Source: Staphylococcus auricularis
Lineage (GTDB): Bacteria > Bacillota > Bacilli > Staphylococcales > Staphylococcaceae
DNA: 64,000 bases
NCBI RefSeq assembly: GCF_001500315.1
Contig: NZ_LLER01000002.1
Span: 186,001-250,000 of the forward strand
Reading direction: 5' to 3'
Position 1 is the first letter of the stretch. Each line of letters begins with the position of its first letter. The notes beneath the pieces are model-generated. The model did not search any database and was not told where the DNA came from. It saw nothing but the letters and a program-made list of their open reading frames with translations. Below are positions 16,513 through 28,326 of this stretch, in pieces. Made by a program: the position numbers and the translations under genes.

Positions 16513-17629
16513 ACTTCCTATCGGTTCTACAGTCGGTATCATTGGGGGCGGCCAATTAGGTAAGATGATGGCTCAATCTGCTCAACGCATGGGCTTTAAA
16601 GTCATCGTGTTGGATCCTGATGAAGCTTGTCCGTGCCAACACGTCGCACATGACTTTATCAACGCACCTTATGACGATACAGAAGCGCTTAAACAACTCG
16701 GTGAACGTGCTGACGTTGTGACGTACGAATTTGAAAATATTTCAGCTGAACAGTTAAAAGATTTAGCTGCCTCATACAATGTACCTCAAGGCTATGAAGC
16801 GATTACGCTGTTACAAGACCGTTTAGTTGAAAAACAAACATTAGAAGCTGCTGGTGCAAGTATTGTTCCTTATTTAGAACTTAAAGACGCACAAAGCTTA
16901 GATCAAGCAGTGGAAGAGATCGGTTATCCATTTATGGTCAAAACACGTTTTGGTGGTTACGACGGTAAAGGACAAATCCTCGTACAATCTTCGGACGATC
17001 TCGATGAAGCGAAAGCACTTGTTTCAGAACAAGATTGTGTAGCCGAACAATACCTTGATTTATATAAAGAAGTTTCGCTTACAGTAACAATCGGTAATAA
17101 TGATCAAATCGTATACTTCCCACTACAAGAAAATGAACATAGAAACCAAATCCTATTTAAAACAATCGTACCTTCTCGTGTAGATCATACCGAAAACGCA
17201 CGCGAACAAGTGAATAAAATTGCACAACACGTTCACTTTGTAGGTACCTTTACAGTTGAATTTTTCATCGACAAACAAAACCAATTACACGTCAATGAAA
17301 TCGCACCTCGTCCACATAATTCCGGACATTATTCAATTGAAGCTTGCGATTATTCACAATTTGACACACATATTTTAGCGGTCACAGGTCAAAAATTACC
17401 TGAAAATATTGAGTTATTAAAACCAGCAGTCATGATGAATTTACTTGGCCGTGATCTAGATTTACTCGAAGATGAATTCGGTGATCATCCAGAATGGCAT
17501 GTCCACATTTATGGTAAAACAATGCGCAAACCCGATAGAAAAATGGGTCATCTTACGCAATTGACAGGTGATGTCGATCAAACTGAACAAACCTTATTAA
17601 AAGCCTTTGAAGGGAGAGAAAAATATTGA
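16499..17629 (+). CDS. purK: N5-carboxyaminoimidazole ribonucleotide synthase PurK
   Basis: A 376-aa ATP-grasp enzyme that makes N5-CAIR from AIR, ATP and bicarbonate, working with Pur[19 protein letters not shown] is the N-terminal nucleotide fold, [14 protein letters not shown] the ATP-grasp loop, and [20 protein letters not shown] the metal-binding region. ATG 16499 begins [20 protein letters not shown], in line with the family. An upstream in-frame GTG at 16487 is less likely. It overlaps purE and purC. Confidence 0.96.
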   Translation: MTFDKLPIGSTVGIIGGGQLGKMMAQSAQRMGFKVIVLDPDEACPCQHVAHDFINAPYDDTEALKQLGERADVVTYEFENISAEQLKDLAASYNVPQGYEAITLLQDRLVEKQTLEAAGASIVPYLELKDAQSLDQAVEEIGYPFMVKTRFGGYDGKGQILVQSSDDLDEAKALVSEQDCVAEQYLDLYKEVSLTVTIGNNDQIVYFPLQENEHRNQILFKTIVPSRVDHTENAREQVNKIAQHVHFVGTFTVEFFIDKQNQLHVNEIAPRPHNSGHYSIEACDYSQFDTHILAVTGQKLPENIELLKPAVMMNLLGRDLDLLEDEFGDHPEWHVHIYGKTMRKPDRKMGHLTQLTGDVDQTEQTLLKAFEGREKY

Positions 17630-18333
17630 AACTGTTATATGAAGGAAAAGCAAAATATATCTACGACGCAGATCAAGAAGGTTTATTACATGTCACATAC
17701 AAAGATGAAGTAACGGCAGGTAATGGCGCTAAAAAAGATAAAGTACCTGGAAAAGGTCGTTTGAACAACCTTATTAGTGCAAAAATTTTCCAATATCTAA
17801 AAGAACATGGTGTGAAAAGTCACTTCGTAGAACAGCTTTCAGAAACTGAACAACTTGTCCAAGCCGTAGACATTATTCCGTTAGAAGTGGTCGTTCGTAA
17901 CATTGCGACAGGTTCAATTACCAAACGCTTAGGCTTTGAAAAAGGTACGACATTTGAACAACCCTTAGTTGAATTCTTTTATAAAAATGATGATTTAAAT
18001 GATCCATTATTAACAGATGATCATGTCACTTTATTGGACATTGCATCTAAAGAAGAAATTGATACATTGAAATCAGCTGCCCTTGAAATTAATCAACACT
18101 TAAGTGCATTGATGGCAGAAATGGATTTAAGATTAGTGGATTTCAAAATTGAATTTGGTCGTACACCTGATGGCGACATTTTACTCGCTGATGAAATTTC
18201 TCCAGATACTTGCCGTATTTGGGCAAAAGACAGTGACCAAAACTTTGATAAAGACGTTTATCGTGAAGACACAGGTTCAATTATTGATACGTATGAAGCA
18301 TTTTTAAATAAATTGGAGGACATTGAACGATGA
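17626..18333 (+). CDS. purC: SAICAR synthetase PurC
   Basis: A 235-aa phosphoribosylaminoimidazole-succinocarboxamide synthase joining CAIR and aspartate. Motifs: [42 protein letters not shown] and [13 protein letters not shown]. The start is TTG at 17626 within the purK stop, preceded by GGGAGAG. No ATG fits the family N-terminus. It overlaps purS by 4 bp. Confidence 0.96.
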   Translation: MKLLYEGKAKYIYDADQEGLLHVTYKDEVTAGNGAKKDKVPGKGRLNNLISAKIFQYLKEHGVKSHFVEQLSETEQLVQAVDIIPLEVVVRNIATGSITKRLGFEKGTTFEQPLVEFFYKNDDLNDPLLTDDHVTLLDIASKEEIDTLKSAALEINQHLSALMAEMDLRLVDFKIEFGRTPDGDILLADEISPDTCRIWAKDSDQNFDKDVYREDTGSIIDTYEAFLNKLEDIER

Positions 18334-18593
18334 AAACGATTGAGCTACACATCACATTACAACCCCAAGTATTAGATACACAAGGGCAAGCATTAACAAG
18401 AGCAGTCCATGATTTAGGCTATACTCAAGTGAACAACATTCGCGTAGGTAAAGTGCTATATATGGATGTAGAGGAAGCAACAGACGTTGCAGTACACAAT
18501 GTGGTCAACACATTAAGTGAAAAACTTTTTGCTAATACAGTCATTGAAACTTACAGCTATAAAGTGATTGAAGAAGGAGAGAACGACGCATGA
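18330..18593 (+). CDS. purS: FGAM synthase subunit PurS
   Basis: An 87-aa small subunit of formylglycinamidine ribonucleotide synthase. It bridges PurQ and PurL and helps channel ammonia. The family fold is recognisable from [20 protein letters not shown] and [23 protein letters not shown] overlaps join it to purC and purQ, giving fixed subunit stoichiometry. Confidence 0.95.
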   Translation: MKTIELHITLQPQVLDTQGQALTRAVHDLGYTQVNNIRVGKVLYMDVEEATDVAVHNVVNTLSEKLFANTVIETYSYKVIEEGENDA

Positions 18594-19261
18594 AATTCGC
18601 AGTATTGAAATTCCCTGGCTCAAACTGTGACAGAGACATGTTTAACGCGGCGCTTAAAGTAGATGCCGAAGCGGAATATGTCGATTATCGTGAAACGTCA
18701 CTCGAAGGCTTTGATGGGGTGTTAATTCCAGGTGGTTTCTCTTTTGGTGACTACTTACGTTCTGGCGCTGTTGCGAGTGTCGCACCCATTATTAACGAAG
18801 TAAAACGCTTTGCAGAGGAAGGTAAACCCGTACTTGGTGTTTGCAATGGTTTCCAAATCTTAACAGAAATTGGATTACTTCCAGGCGCATTATTACCAAA
18901 CGATTCTCACTTGTTTGTCAGCCGAAATGAACAGTTGAAAGTCGTAAACAACGATACTCCATTTACGAAACAGTATGAACAAGATGAAATTGTGACATAT
19001 CCTGTAGCTCACGGTGAAGGCCATTACTATTGTACAGAAGCAATGCATCAACAATTAGTAGACAATCATCAAATCATCTTAACATATGATGATAATCCTA
19101 ATGGTTCTTATCAAGATATCGCTGGCATTGTGAACGAACGCGGTAACGTCTGCGGTATGATGCCACACCCTGAACGTGCCCTTGAAAGTTTATTAGGTAC
19201 AGATAGTGGCTTACGTTTATTTACATCCATGGTAGAAAGTTGGGGGAAACAACATGTCTAA
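18590..19261 (+). CDS. purQ: FGAM synthase glutaminase subunit PurQ
   Basis: A 223-aa class I glutamine amidotransferase supplying ammonia to Pur[14 protein letters not shown] opens the protein. The nucleophile Cys lies in [11 protein letters not shown], and the His/Glu pair in [14 protein letters not shown]. It overlaps purS and purL. Confidence 0.96.
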   Translation: MKFAVLKFPGSNCDRDMFNAALKVDAEAEYVDYRETSLEGFDGVLIPGGFSFGDYLRSGAVASVAPIINEVKRFAEEGKPVLGVCNGFQILTEIGLLPGALLPNDSHLFVSRNEQLKVVNNDTPFTKQYEQDEIVTYPVAHGEGHYYCTEAMHQQLVDNHQIILTYDDNPNGSYQDIAGIVNERGNVCGMMPHPERALESLLGTDSGLRLFTSMVESWGKQHV

Positions 19262-21443
19262 GTTTATTGAACCAAGTGTTGAAGAAATCCAAACCGAACG
19301 TTTATATCAAACGATGGGTTTAAGCGATGACGAATATGATAAAGTTTGCGACATTTTAGGACGCAGACCGAATTTTACTGAAACTGGTATTTTCTCAGTG
19401 ATGTGGAGTGAACATTGTTCTTATAAACACTCCAAACCATTTTTAAAACAGTTTCCAACGACAAGTGAACACGTATTAATGGGACCTGGTGAAGGCGCTG
19501 GTGTTGTAGACATTGGTGATCAACAAGCAGTGGTATTTAAAGTTGAATCACACAACCATCCATCAGCTGTTGAGCCTTATCAAGGTGCTGCTACCGGTGT
19601 CGGAGGTATCATCAGAGATATCGTCTCTATCGGTGCACGTCCAATTAATCTACTCAACAGTTTACGCTTTGGTGAATTATCTCATCCGCAAAACCGCCGT
19701 TTACTTGAAGGTGTCGTTGCAGGTATTGGTGGATATGGTAACTGCATCGGTATTCCAACTACTGCTGGTGAAATCGAATTTGATGATCGCTATGATGGTA
19801 ATCCATTAGTTAATGCGATGTGTGTCGGCGTGATTGATCACGATATGGTCCAAAAAGGGACAGCTAAAGGAACAGGTAACTCTGTCATCTATGTTGGCTT
19901 GAAAACAGGTCGTGACGGTATCCACGGTGCAACCTTCGCTTCTGAAGGTTTGAGTGAAGATAGCGAAAGTAAACGTCCTTCAGTTCAAATCGGTGACCCA
20001 TTCGTAGGTAAAAAATTAATGGAAGCAACATTAGAAGCGATTACGTATGAGGATCTCGTAGGTATTCAAGATATGGGTGCCGCTGGACTAACTTCATCAT
20101 CTTCAGAAATGGCTGCTAAAGGCGGAAGCGGTATGCATTTACGTTTGGATCAAGTTCCAGTGAGAGAACTCGGAATTTCACCTTACGAAATGATGTTGTC
20201 TGAAACGCAAGAACGTATGTTGCTTGTCGTTAAAAAAGGCACAGAACAACAATTCTTAGATTTATTTGAAAAACATGAACTTGATAGTGCTGTTATCGGT
20301 GAAGTTACAGACACAGAACGCTTTGTTTTAACTTATGACGATGAAGTGTTTGCAGATATTCCAGTTGAACCATTAGCTGACGAAGCACCTGTTTACATTT
20401 TAGAAGGCACTGATGAAAAACCAGAAACAAAAACACATGATTACAGTGATCTAGATGTGAATGCTACATTCGATCAATTACTCACTCATCCTACGATTGC
20501 ATCTAAACGTTACTTATATGAACAATATGACCAACAAGTCGGTGCGAATACGATCGTGAAACCAGGATTACAATCATCTGTCGTACGTGTTGAAGGTACA
20601 AATAAAGCGATTGCTTCAACGATTGATGGTGAAGCACGTTATGTATTCAACAACCCTTATGAAGGGGGCAAAATGGTCGTTGCTGAAGCGTACCGTAATT
20701 TAATAGCTGTGGGTGCTACTCCATTAGCGATGACTGATTGCTTAAACTATGGTTCACCTGAGAAAAAAGGTGTTTATCAACAACTGATTGATTCAACACG
20801 CGGTATGGCTGAAGCTTGCGAAGCATTAGCGACGCCTGTCGTTTCTGGTAACGTATCACTTTATAATGAAACTCAAACATCTTCTATCTATCCAACACCT
20901 GTTGTGGGTATGGTTGGTTTAATTGAAAACATCGATTATCTCAATGACTTCCATCCACATGCAGGAGATAAACTTTATCTTGTAGGAGAAACGAAAGATG
21001 ATTTTGCAGGTAGTCAACTTGAAAAATTACAATTTAATACATTCAGTCATGAACAAGTTGACATCAATTTATCTACAGAAGTGGTACGTGGTGAACAAAT
21101 TAAACAAGCTGTACAACAAGGACAATTATCACATGTTCAAACAGTAGGTAAAGGTGGCGTACTTATGACACTCGCTCGTATCGCTGCGCATTACTCACTT
21201 GGTTTAGATGTTACGTTATCATTAAGTGACGCACAGTTATTCAGCGAAACACCAGGTCGTTACATCGTTGCAGTCAAATCAGATCAAGATATTCAAATCG
21301 ATGATGCAGTTGAAATTGGAACACTCACAGACGATAAACAATTTAACGTAACAAGTGCATCACAACAGATTCAACGTGATGTAGATCAATTGAAACAACA
21401 ATGGGAAGGGGCCATTGAACAATGCTTGAATACAACAGTTTAA
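19254..21443 (+). CDS. purL: FGAM synthase large subunit PurL
   Basis: A 729-aa small-type PurL (no fused glutaminase, matching the separate PurQ and PurS). It uses ATP to turn FGAR into FGAM. Motifs: [70 protein letters not shown]. It overlaps purQ by 8 bp and purF by 22 bp, both translationally coupled. Confidence 0.97.
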   Translation: MSKFIEPSVEEIQTERLYQTMGLSDDEYDKVCDILGRRPNFTETGIFSVMWSEHCSYKHSKPFLKQFPTTSEHVLMGPGEGAGVVDIGDQQAVVFKVESHNHPSAVEPYQGAATGVGGIIRDIVSIGARPINLLNSLRFGELSHPQNRRLLEGVVAGIGGYGNCIGIPTTAGEIEFDDRYDGNPLVNAMCVGVIDHDMVQKGTAKGTGNSVIYVGLKTGRDGIHGATFASEGLSEDSESKRPSVQIGDPFVGKKLMEATLEAITYEDLVGIQDMGAAGLTSSSSEMAAKGGSGMHLRLDQVPVRELGISPYEMMLSETQERMLLVVKKGTEQQFLDLFEKHELDSAVIGEVTDTERFVLTYDDEVFADIPVEPLADEAPVYILEGTDEKPETKTHDYSDLDVNATFDQLLTHPTIASKRYLYEQYDQQVGANTIVKPGLQSSVVRVEGTNKAIASTIDGEARYVFNNPYEGGKMVVAEAYRNLIAVGATPLAMTDCLNYGSPEKKGVYQQLIDSTRGMAEACEALATPVVSGNVSLYNETQTSSIYPTPVVGMVGLIENIDYLNDFHPHAGDKLYLVGETKDDFAGSQLEKLQFNTFSHEQVDINLSTEVVRGEQIKQAVQQGQLSHVQTVGKGGVLMTLARIAAHYSLGLDVTLSLSDAQLFSETPGRYIVAVKSDQDIQIDDAVEIGTLTDDKQFNVTSASQQIQRDVDQLKQQWEGAIEQCLNTTV

Positions 21444-22909
21444 ATGAAGAATGTGGCGTGTTTGGTGTATGGAATCACCCAGAAGCAGCGCAACTCGCAT
21501 ATATGGGTCTCCATAGTTTACAACACCGTGGCCAAGAAGGGGCAGGCATTATCTGTAGTGATAATGACCGCCTTGTTGGTGAACGCGGTTTAGGTTTATT
21601 AACCGAAGCTATTACACCAGAACAAATGAAACATCTAGAACCGTATCAACACGCTATTGGCCATGTACGTTATGCAACATCAGGGGCTAAAGGAATTGAA
21701 AATATTCAACCGTTCTTATACCACTTTTATGATACGAGTATCGCAGTGGGACATAATGGTAACTTTATCAATGCAGAAAGTTTACGTAGAGAATTAGAGC
21801 AACAAGGTGCAATCTTCCATTCATCTTCAGATACCGAAGTGATTATTCATCTCATTCGTCGCAGTAAACAACCGACATTTGAAGAGGCGTTGATCGAAAG
21901 TCTTAACCAAATTAAAGGCGGTTTCACATTCTCTATCTTAACGAAAGATGCATTATATGGCGCAGTTGATCCGAATGCAATTAGACCATTGGCAATCGGT
22001 AAATTACCAAATGGTTCATACATGTTAGCAAGTGAAACCTGTGCCATTGATGTATTAGGTGGCGAATTTGTACGCGACATTCATGCAGGTGAATATGTAG
22101 TCATTAACGACGATGGCATGCGTGTCGAACGTTATACAGATGAAACAAACACTGCAATTTCTGCGATGGAATACATTTATTTTGCGCGTCCTGATTCAAC
22201 GATTGCAGGTAAAAATGTTCATGCAGTACGTAAACAAACGGGAAAACGTTTAGCTGAGGAAAGCCCTGTTGAAAATGCAGATATGGTAATCGGCGTACCG
22301 AACTCATCATTATCAGCGGCTTCAGGCTATGCAGAAGCGGCACACTTACCTTATGAAATGGGCCTTGTAAAAAACCAATATGTTGCGCGTACCTTTATTC
22401 AACCAACTCAAGCGTTACGTGATCAAGGTGTTCGCGTGAAATTATCAGCAGTCAAAGGTATTGTAAATGGTAAAAACATCGTGTTAGTCGATGATTCTAT
22501 CGTTCGTGGTACGACAAGTAAACGCATTGTGAAAATGTTAAAAGAATCGGGCGCGAATGAAGTCCATGTACGTATTGCTTCTCCAGAATTCATGTTCCCA
22601 AGCTTCTATGGCATTGATGTTTCAACAACAGCTGAATTAATCTCAGCTAATTATTCACCTGAAGAAATCAGTGAACAAATCGGTGCAGACTCACTTGCTT
22701 ACCTCAGCGTTGATGGTTTAATCGATTCAATTGATTTAGATGTAGATGCACCGTATGGCGGCTTGTGTGTAGAAAGTTTCACAGGCGATTATCCAGCAGG
22801 TCTCTATGATTACGAAGCCAATTACGAAGCGAACTTAAGTAAACGACAACGTGCATATATAGATGAACATCCACAATATTTTGATAGAGAGGGGCATCGC
22901 AATGTCTAA
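21422..22909 (+). CDS. purF: Amidophosphoribosyltransferase PurF
   Basis: A 495-aa committed enzyme of purine synthesis, PRPP plus glutamine to phosphoribosylamine. A 10-residue propeptide ([10 protein letters not shown]) precedes Cys11, the N-terminal nucleophile expected after processing. The glutaminase domain shows [13 protein letters not shown]. The PRTase domain shows the PRPP loop [17 protein letters not shown]. Expected to be feedback-inhibited by nucleotides and, in Bacillus-type enzymes, to hold an Fe-S cluster. Its tail overlaps purM by 8 bp. Confidence 0.97.
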   Translation: MLEYNSLNEECGVFGVWNHPEAAQLAYMGLHSLQHRGQEGAGIICSDNDRLVGERGLGLLTEAITPEQMKHLEPYQHAIGHVRYATSGAKGIENIQPFLYHFYDTSIAVGHNGNFINAESLRRELEQQGAIFHSSSDTEVIIHLIRRSKQPTFEEALIESLNQIKGGFTFSILTKDALYGAVDPNAIRPLAIGKLPNGSYMLASETCAIDVLGGEFVRDIHAGEYVVINDDGMRVERYTDETNTAISAMEYIYFARPDSTIAGKNVHAVRKQTGKRLAEESPVENADMVIGVPNSSLSAASGYAEAAHLPYEMGLVKNQYVARTFIQPTQALRDQGVRVKLSAVKGIVNGKNIVLVDDSIVRGTTSKRIVKMLKESGANEVHVRIASPEFMFPSFYGIDVSTTAELISANYSPEEISEQIGADSLAYLSVDGLIDSIDLDVDAPYGGLCVESFTGDYPAGLYDYEANYEANLSKRQRAYIDEHPQYFDREGHRNV

Positions 22910-23939
22910 ATCATATGAAGCAGCAGGCGTCAATATCGAAGCAGGTTACGAAGCAGTGCAACGCATGAAACAACATGTGAATAAAACGACAAGACCCGAA
23001 GTTTTAGGCGGTCTCGGTGGCTTTGGTGCAACGTTTGATTTATCACAACTCAACATGAAAGCCCCTGTACTAGTCTCAGGAACGGATGGTGTCGGTACGA
23101 AGTTAAAATTAGCTATCGATCATGATCAACACGATACGATTGGTATCGATGCGGTAGCCATGTGTGTGAATGATATTTTAACGACGGGTGCAGAACCATT
23201 GTACTTCTTAGATTACATTGCCACACATAAAGTGGTACCTGAAACAATTGAACAAATCGTTAAAGGTGTAGCGGATGCATGTAAAGAGACCCATGTGGCG
23301 CTCATTGGTGGCGAAACAGCAGAAATGGGTGAAATGTATCACGGAAATGAATACGACCTTGCTGGATTTGCAGTCGGTGCAGTAGAGAAGGATCAATATA
23401 TCGATGGTTCAGAAGTGCAACCTGGACAAGCCATTATTGGTATTGCTTCTAATGGTATTCACTCTAATGGTTATAGTTTAGTACGTCGTTTAGTTTCACA
23501 AAGTGGTGTCGATCTTCATGCACCATTCGATGGTGAGCGTACGTTATTAGAGGTTTTATTACAGCCTACGACATTGTATGTTAAACCAGTCCTTGCAGTA
23601 AAAGAACAAGTGAAACTTTATGCGATGACCCACATCACAGGGGGCGGCTTCTATGAAAATATCCCTAGAGCACTTCCTGAAGGCGTGTCAGCCCATATCG
23701 ATGTGACTACATTCCCTAAACCAAAAGTATTTGACTGGTTACAACAACAAGGCCAAATCGATACAGATGAAATGTATAACGTCTTTAACATGGGTATCGG
23801 CTTTACTTTAGTTGTAGATCAACAAGACGTAGCACAAACATTAGACATATTAAAAGCTCAAGGTATGGATGCGTATGAAATCGGACATACTTACGAAGGC
23901 ACAGAAGGCATTACACTAGAAGGTGTTCAACATGACTAA
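22902..23939 (+). CDS. purM: AIR synthetase PurM
   Basis: A 345-aa phosphoribosylformylglycinamidine cyclo-ligase making AIR from FGAM with ATP. It shares the PurM/PurL fold. Motifs: [46 protein letters not shown] and [18 protein letters not shown] 22902 ([15 protein letters not shown]) is chosen because GAGAGGGGC sits just upstream. The frame is open further 5' but that part overlaps purF. Confidence 0.96.
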   Translation: MSKSYEAAGVNIEAGYEAVQRMKQHVNKTTRPEVLGGLGGFGATFDLSQLNMKAPVLVSGTDGVGTKLKLAIDHDQHDTIGIDAVAMCVNDILTTGAEPLYFLDYIATHKVVPETIEQIVKGVADACKETHVALIGGETAEMGEMYHGNEYDLAGFAVGAVEKDQYIDGSEVQPGQAIIGIASNGIHSNGYSLVRRLVSQSGVDLHAPFDGERTLLEVLLQPTTLYVKPVLAVKEQVKLYAMTHITGGGFYENIPRALPEGVSAHIDVTTFPKPKVFDWLQQQGQIDTDEMYNVFNMGIGFTLVVDQQDVAQTLDILKAQGMDAYEIGHTYEGTEGITLEGVQHD

Positions 23940-24498
23940 AGTGGCTATCTTTGCCTCAGGTTCAGGCACCAATTTTGAAAATATCGCACAACGTGTCCAA
24001 TCCGGTGAGTTATCACAGATTGAGATCACTGCGTTATACACAGATCACGATGACGCCGGTTGTATCGAACTAGCACATCGTTTAAATATTCCTGTACACA
24101 TTAATAAAGTGAAAGATTTCGATTCTAAAGCAGCATACGAAATCCATCTACTCGAATTATTAAGAGAAGAACAAGTCGAATGGATTATTCTTGCAGGATA
24201 CATGAGACTCATAGGTGAGACATTACTGGAAGCGTATGAAGGTCAAATTTTAAATATCCATCCGTCATTATTACCTAAATACAAAGGTAAAGACGCAATT
24301 GGACAAGCGTTAGATCATCATGAAACACAAACAGGAACGACAGTACATTATGTGGACAGTGGTATGGATACAGGTTCTATCATCGCGCAGAAATCATGTG
24401 ATATTTTTGAAAATGACACCCACGATGATGTGGAAGCACGTGTTAAATCGTTAGAATATGAACTTTATCCAGCCGTTATTTCAGAAATTATTCAATAG
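23932..24498 (+). CDS. purN: GAR transformylase PurN
   Basis: A 188-aa glycinamide ribonucleotide formyltransferase using 10-formyl-THF, the product of Fol[13 protein letters not shown] binds the phosphate, and the catalytic Asn-His-Asp set lies in [20 protein letters not shown] and [16 protein letters not shown] 23932 follows AAGGTG and overlaps purM by 8 bp. Confidence 0.95.
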   Translation: MTKVAIFASGSGTNFENIAQRVQSGELSQIEITALYTDHDDAGCIELAHRLNIPVHINKVKDFDSKAAYEIHLLELLREEQVEWIILAGYMRLIGETLLEAYEGQILNIHPSLLPKYKGKDAIGQALDHHETQTGTTVHYVDSGMDTGSIIAQKSCDIFENDTHDDVEARVKSLEYELYPAVISEIIQ

Positions 24499-24513
24499 GG
24501 AGTGCAAAAAAGC

Positions 24514-25989
24514 ATGAAAAAAGCAATACTCAGTGTGTCCGATAAAACAGGGCTCGTCGAATTCGCCCAACAATTAGTTGAACAAGGTTATGAACTCTAT
24601 TCAACAGGAGGCACGATGAAAGCCTTAGAAACAGCACAAACACCTGTGAAATCAGTTTCAGAGTTAACACAATTTGATGAAATCCTTGATGGGCGTGTAA
24701 AAACATTACATCCAGCAGTCCATGGTGGTATTCTTGCTGATCGTGATAAAGCAGAACATCTCAATCAATTGAAAGAACAACATATCGATTTAATCGACAT
24801 GGTCGTAGTTAATCTTTATCCATTTAAAGAAACAGTCGCAAATCCAGATGTGACAGAAGAAGATGCGATAGAAAATATCGATATCGGTGGTCCAACGATG
24901 TTACGTGCTGCAGCGAAAAACTTCAAACACGTGACTACAGTGGTAGACCCAGTTGATTATCATGAAGTGATTGACCGTGTGAAAAATGATACGTTAGATG
25001 AAAGCTTCCGTAAATCATTAATGGTAAAAGTATTTGGCCATACCCAAGACTATGATCAAGCAATTGTTCAATTTTTCAATGAAAGCAAAGAAACATTACG
25101 CTACGGTGAAAATCCTCAACAATCTGCTTACTTTGTACGTGAATCTAATACGCCACATACACTCGCTGGAGCTAAACAACTTCACGGTAAACAATTGAGC
25201 TTCAACAATATTAAAGATGCAGATTCAGCACTAGCATTAGTTAAACAATACGATGGACCTGCAGCAGTCGCAGTCAAACATATGAATCCATGTGGTGTAG
25301 GTATTGGTGACACAATTGAAGAAGCCTATGCTCGAGCTTATGAAGCAGATAGCCAATCAATCTTCGGTGGTATTGTGGCGTTAAATCGTCCAGTAGATGA
25401 AGCGTTAGCAACAGAATTACACAAAATCTTCTTAGAAGTCGTCATTGCACCATCATTTACTGATGCAGCGTTAGAAGTATTAGAACAGAAGAAAAATATT
25501 CGCCTACTCGAAATTAAAATGGATCAAGATGAATCCCCTGATATGGTCTCAGTATCTGGCGGTTATCTTGTACAAGAAAAAGACCGTAAACAAGTCTCTC
25601 GTGAGGATATGACTGTTGCTACTGAAACCGCACCAACTGAAGCACAGTGGGAAGCGATGTTATTTGGTTGGAGTGTTGTTCGCGCAGTGAAAAGTAACGC
25701 AGTCATTTTAACGAATGCACATCAAACACTAGGTGTTGGTGCAGGACAAAGTAACCGTGTAGGATCAGCGCGTATAGCGATTGAACGTGCAGATCATATC
25801 GAAGACAATGTTGTCATGGTGTCTGACGGCTTCTTCCCAATGGATGATACCGTAGAATTAGCAGCACAACATGGCATTAAAGCCATCATTCAACCTGGTG
25901 GTTCTAAAAAAGACCAAGATTCAATTGATATGGCGAATAAACATGGTATTGCCATGGTTATGACTGGTGTACGCCATTTTAAACATTAA
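24514..25989 (+). CDS. purH: AICAR transformylase/IMP cyclohydrolase PurH
   Basis: A 491-aa bifunctional enzyme for the last two steps to IMP. The N-terminal MGS-like cyclohydrolase domain shows [16 protein letters not shown] and [19 protein letters not shown]. The C-terminal transformylase shows [20 protein letters not shown] and [16 protein letters not shown] 24514 begins [13 protein letters not shown]. An in-frame GTG at 24502 lies inside the ribosome site. GGGAG serves this start. Confidence 0.97.
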   Translation: MKKAILSVSDKTGLVEFAQQLVEQGYELYSTGGTMKALETAQTPVKSVSELTQFDEILDGRVKTLHPAVHGGILADRDKAEHLNQLKEQHIDLIDMVVVNLYPFKETVANPDVTEEDAIENIDIGGPTMLRAAAKNFKHVTTVVDPVDYHEVIDRVKNDTLDESFRKSLMVKVFGHTQDYDQAIVQFFNESKETLRYGENPQQSAYFVRESNTPHTLAGAKQLHGKQLSFNNIKDADSALALVKQYDGPAAVAVKHMNPCGVGIGDTIEEAYARAYEADSQSIFGGIVALNRPVDEALATELHKIFLEVVIAPSFTDAALEVLEQKKNIRLLEIKMDQDESPDMVSVSGGYLVQEKDRKQVSREDMTVATETAPTEAQWEAMLFGWSVVRAVKSNAVILTNAHQTLGVGAGQSNRVGSARIAIERADHIEDNVVMVSDGFFPMDDTVELAAQHGIKAIIQPGGSKKDQDSIDMANKHGIAMVMTGVRHFKH

Positions 25990-26011
25990 TGAGATTTGGA
26001 GGAAATCGAAC

Positions 26012-27256
26012 ATGAATGTATTAGTAATCGGAGCGGGTGGTCGAGAACATGCATTAGCCTATAAATTGAGCCAATCAGCACTCGTGGATGAATTATATGC
26101 GATACCGGGTAATGTAGGTATGGAAAAGGTCGCTCATGTCGAGTCAGATATCGCAGAATCAGACCACAAAGCAATCGTTGACTTTGCACAATCTCATGAT
26201 ATTGAATGGGTCGTGATTGGACCTGAACAACCGCTTACAGATGGACTTACAGATCTATTAATCGAAGCAGGGATAAAAGTGTTTGGACCGACACGTGCGG
26301 CTGCACAAATCGAAAGCTCAAAAACGTTTGCCAAAGCACTGATGAAAAAATATGATATCCCGACAGCAGATTATCGTTCTGTGACGAATAAACAAGATGC
26401 GTTATCTTATATCGAATCATGTGATTATCCAGTTGTCGTGAAAAAAGATGGCTTAGCAGCAGGTAAAGGGGTCATCATTGCTCAAAATTATGATGAAGCT
26501 GAAGAAGCGGTCGAACAATTCTACCAAAATGGGGATGCACGCGTTATCTTTGAAAGTTATTTAGAGGGTGAAGAGTTTTCACTTATGACTTTCGTTAATG
26601 GAGATTACGCAGTGCCTTTTGATTGTATCGCCCAAGATCATAAGCGTGCGTATGATCACGATGAAGGACCTAATACTGGGGGCATGGGTGCATATTGTCC
26701 AGTGCCTCATATTTCATCCGACGTGATTCAACAGACAAATGACCTCATTGCTCAACCTATTGTAAAGGCTATGGATAAAGAAGAGGTACCATTCTTTGGA
26801 GTGTTATATATCGGCGCGATTCTTACAAAAGAAGGCCCTAAAGTCATCGAATTTAATGCTCGTTTTGGGGATCCAGAAGCTCAAGTTCTACTTACACGTA
26901 TGGAAAGTGACCTCATGCAACATATTGTGGATCTCTACGATAAACGTGAAATTCACTTTGAGTGGAAATCTGATGCGGTAGTCGGTGTGATGCTAGCTTC
27001 TAAAGGATATCCAGGTGCTTACGATAAAGGTGCCACTCTAAAAGATTTCCCTGTAGATGATGGACAATACTTTATCAGTGGGGTTAAACGTGATGGTGAA
27101 CAACTCGTCACTTCTGGTGGACGTGTTGTACTAGCTGCAGGTCAAGGTAGTACAATCCAAGATGCGAAAACAAATGCTTATGATAAAGTAGCTCAAATTG
27201 AAAGTGAAGCACTCTTTTATAGAAATGATATTAGTGATAAAGCCTTGAATTCATAA
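26012..27256 (+). CDS. purD: GAR synthetase PurD
   Basis: A 414-aa ATP-grasp phosphoribosylamine-glycine ligase. [17 protein letters not shown] opens the protein. [14 protein letters not shown] is the ATP-grasp loop, [14 protein letters not shown] the family signature and [12 protein letters not shown] the metal site. ATG 26012 has a strong GGAGGAAATCG. It is the last gene of the operon, 22 bp after purH, with a terminator behind it. Confidence 0.97.
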   Translation: MNVLVIGAGGREHALAYKLSQSALVDELYAIPGNVGMEKVAHVESDIAESDHKAIVDFAQSHDIEWVVIGPEQPLTDGLTDLLIEAGIKVFGPTRAAAQIESSKTFAKALMKKYDIPTADYRSVTNKQDALSYIESCDYPVVVKKDGLAAGKGVIIAQNYDEAEEAVEQFYQNGDARVIFESYLEGEEFSLMTFVNGDYAVPFDCIAQDHKRAYDHDEGPNTGGMGAYCPVPHISSDVIQQTNDLIAQPIVKAMDKEEVPFFGVLYIGAILTKEGPKVIEFNARFGDPEAQVLLTRMESDLMQHIVDLYDKREIHFEWKSDAVVGVMLASKGYPGAYDKGATLKDFPVDDGQYFISGVKRDGEQLVTSGGRVVLAAGQGSTIQDAKTNAYDKVAQIESEALFYRNDISDKALNS

Positions 27257-27280
27257 TCGAATTAAACAATTATTAAAATA

Positions 27281-27322
27281 AGCGTGGTGTACATCCGATA
27301 TAGGATACGCCACGCTTTTTTG
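27281..27322 (+). terminator. pur operon terminator
   Basis: An 11-bp stem (27281-27291 with 27306-27316, one G-U pair) followed by TTTTTTGTG, 25 bp after purD. Confidence 0.9.
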
Positions 27323-27373
27323 TGTTAACGACTGCTTTTTAAATACAAAGATGAAAGGTGGAATTTTCAGCAC

Positions 27374-27408
27374 AAACAAAAACTCTCACCCTGAGGCTTG
27401 GGTGAGAG
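27374..27408 (-). terminator. ykoEDC terminator
   Basis: A 9-bp stem (27383-27391 with 27400-27408, CTCTCACCC/GGGTGAGAG) with a T run on the minus strand, about 110 bp beyond the end of ykoC. The 27409-27519 stretch between shows no gene. Confidence 0.75.
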
Positions 27409-27519
27409 AAAGGTTAAGGTCATCCCCTCGTAGACGATGGTATTACACCGTTTTCGACATCATTAATTATTATTTATTTTGAGGTATGGATTGGGATCAG
27501 GATAAATAAACGATAATGT

Positions 27520-28326
27520 TTAACTGAAATCATTGAGTCTGATATCGTTGATGCCTGTAATAGGGAAGGTTTGCCATAATAAATAGGCAACAATCACAAG
27601 CGCAACGACAATGATTACGAGTAAAATATCTTTATAGGAAAAGGGTGCATGATAATAATACGTACGAGGTCCATCCTTAAATCCTTTTTTCTCCATTGCT
27701 ACTGAGAGTTGATGCGCCTTTCTTATGTTTTGACTGAGCAATGGAATGAATAAATGTTTGAGACGTTTGATGCCTTTATAATGCTGTGGTGCGATGACTT
27801 GGTAGCGCATTTTCAATGAGTGACGGAGTTGAATCAAAGATGTGATCATGAGCGGTACCATGCGAATCGCTGCCATAAATGCATAGGCTACTTTCGGTTT
27901 TACTTTCAAGTGTTGCATTAAGCTGTAAAAGACCATAACAATGTGTGAGGTAAAAGCGATTAAGATACCAAAACATGAAATGGTAATTGTACGTAATGCG
28001 AGATGTAGCCCTCTAAATAGACTCTCAGTGGTAATGTGCATAAATCCGAATTTAAATATCGTGTGTGTGCCATCACCATAAAAGATCATGAAAAAAGAGG
28101 ATATGATACTGAAGACGATTGCTACACCGACAAAGGCAAAGGTAATGCCCCATTTAACCCCGTTGAACACCATCAGTAATAAAAACATCATGATAGCTAA
28201 ATACAATATGAAATCAAATTGATGAACTAAGATGACAAAGAAAAAGAGTATGACTGCGATGGCTAATTTCGTGATGATATTAACATCATCGACAAATGTT
28301 TTGCGTATCTTCCACATTTCAAACAT
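27520..28326 (-). CDS. ykoC: ECF transporter T component, thiamine-type (YkoC)
   Basis: A 268-aa EcfT/CbiQ-family membrane protein with about five to six hydrophobic segments and the cytoplasmic Ala-Arg-Gly-like coupling motifs in the MAAIRMVPLMITSL and RKAHQLSVAMEKKGFKDGPR regions that contact the ATPase. ATG 28326 is chosen over an open upstream frame because AGGTG precedes it and the overlap with ykoD is then 8 bp. It acts with YkoD and YkoE as an energy-coupling-factor importer for a thiamine precursor (hydroxymethylpyrimidine in Bacillus). Confidence 0.85.
   Translation of the reverse strand: MFEMWKIRKTFVDDVNIITKLAIAVILFFFVILVHQFDFILYLAIMMFLLLMVFNGVKWGITFAFVGVAIVFSIISSFFMIFYGDGTHTIFKFGFMHITTESLFRGLHLALRTITISCFGILIAFTSHIVMVFYSLMQHLKVKPKVAYAFMAAIRMVPLMITSLIQLRHSLKMRYQVIAPQHYKGIKRLKHLFIPLLSQNIRKAHQLSVAMEKKGFKDGPRTYYYHAPFSYKDILLVIIVVALVIVAYLLWQTFPITGINDIRLNDFS

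Noticed and set aside
22104..22343. Minus-strand frame inside purF
   Set aside because: Antisense shadow of a highly conserved gene. No ribosome site or domain.
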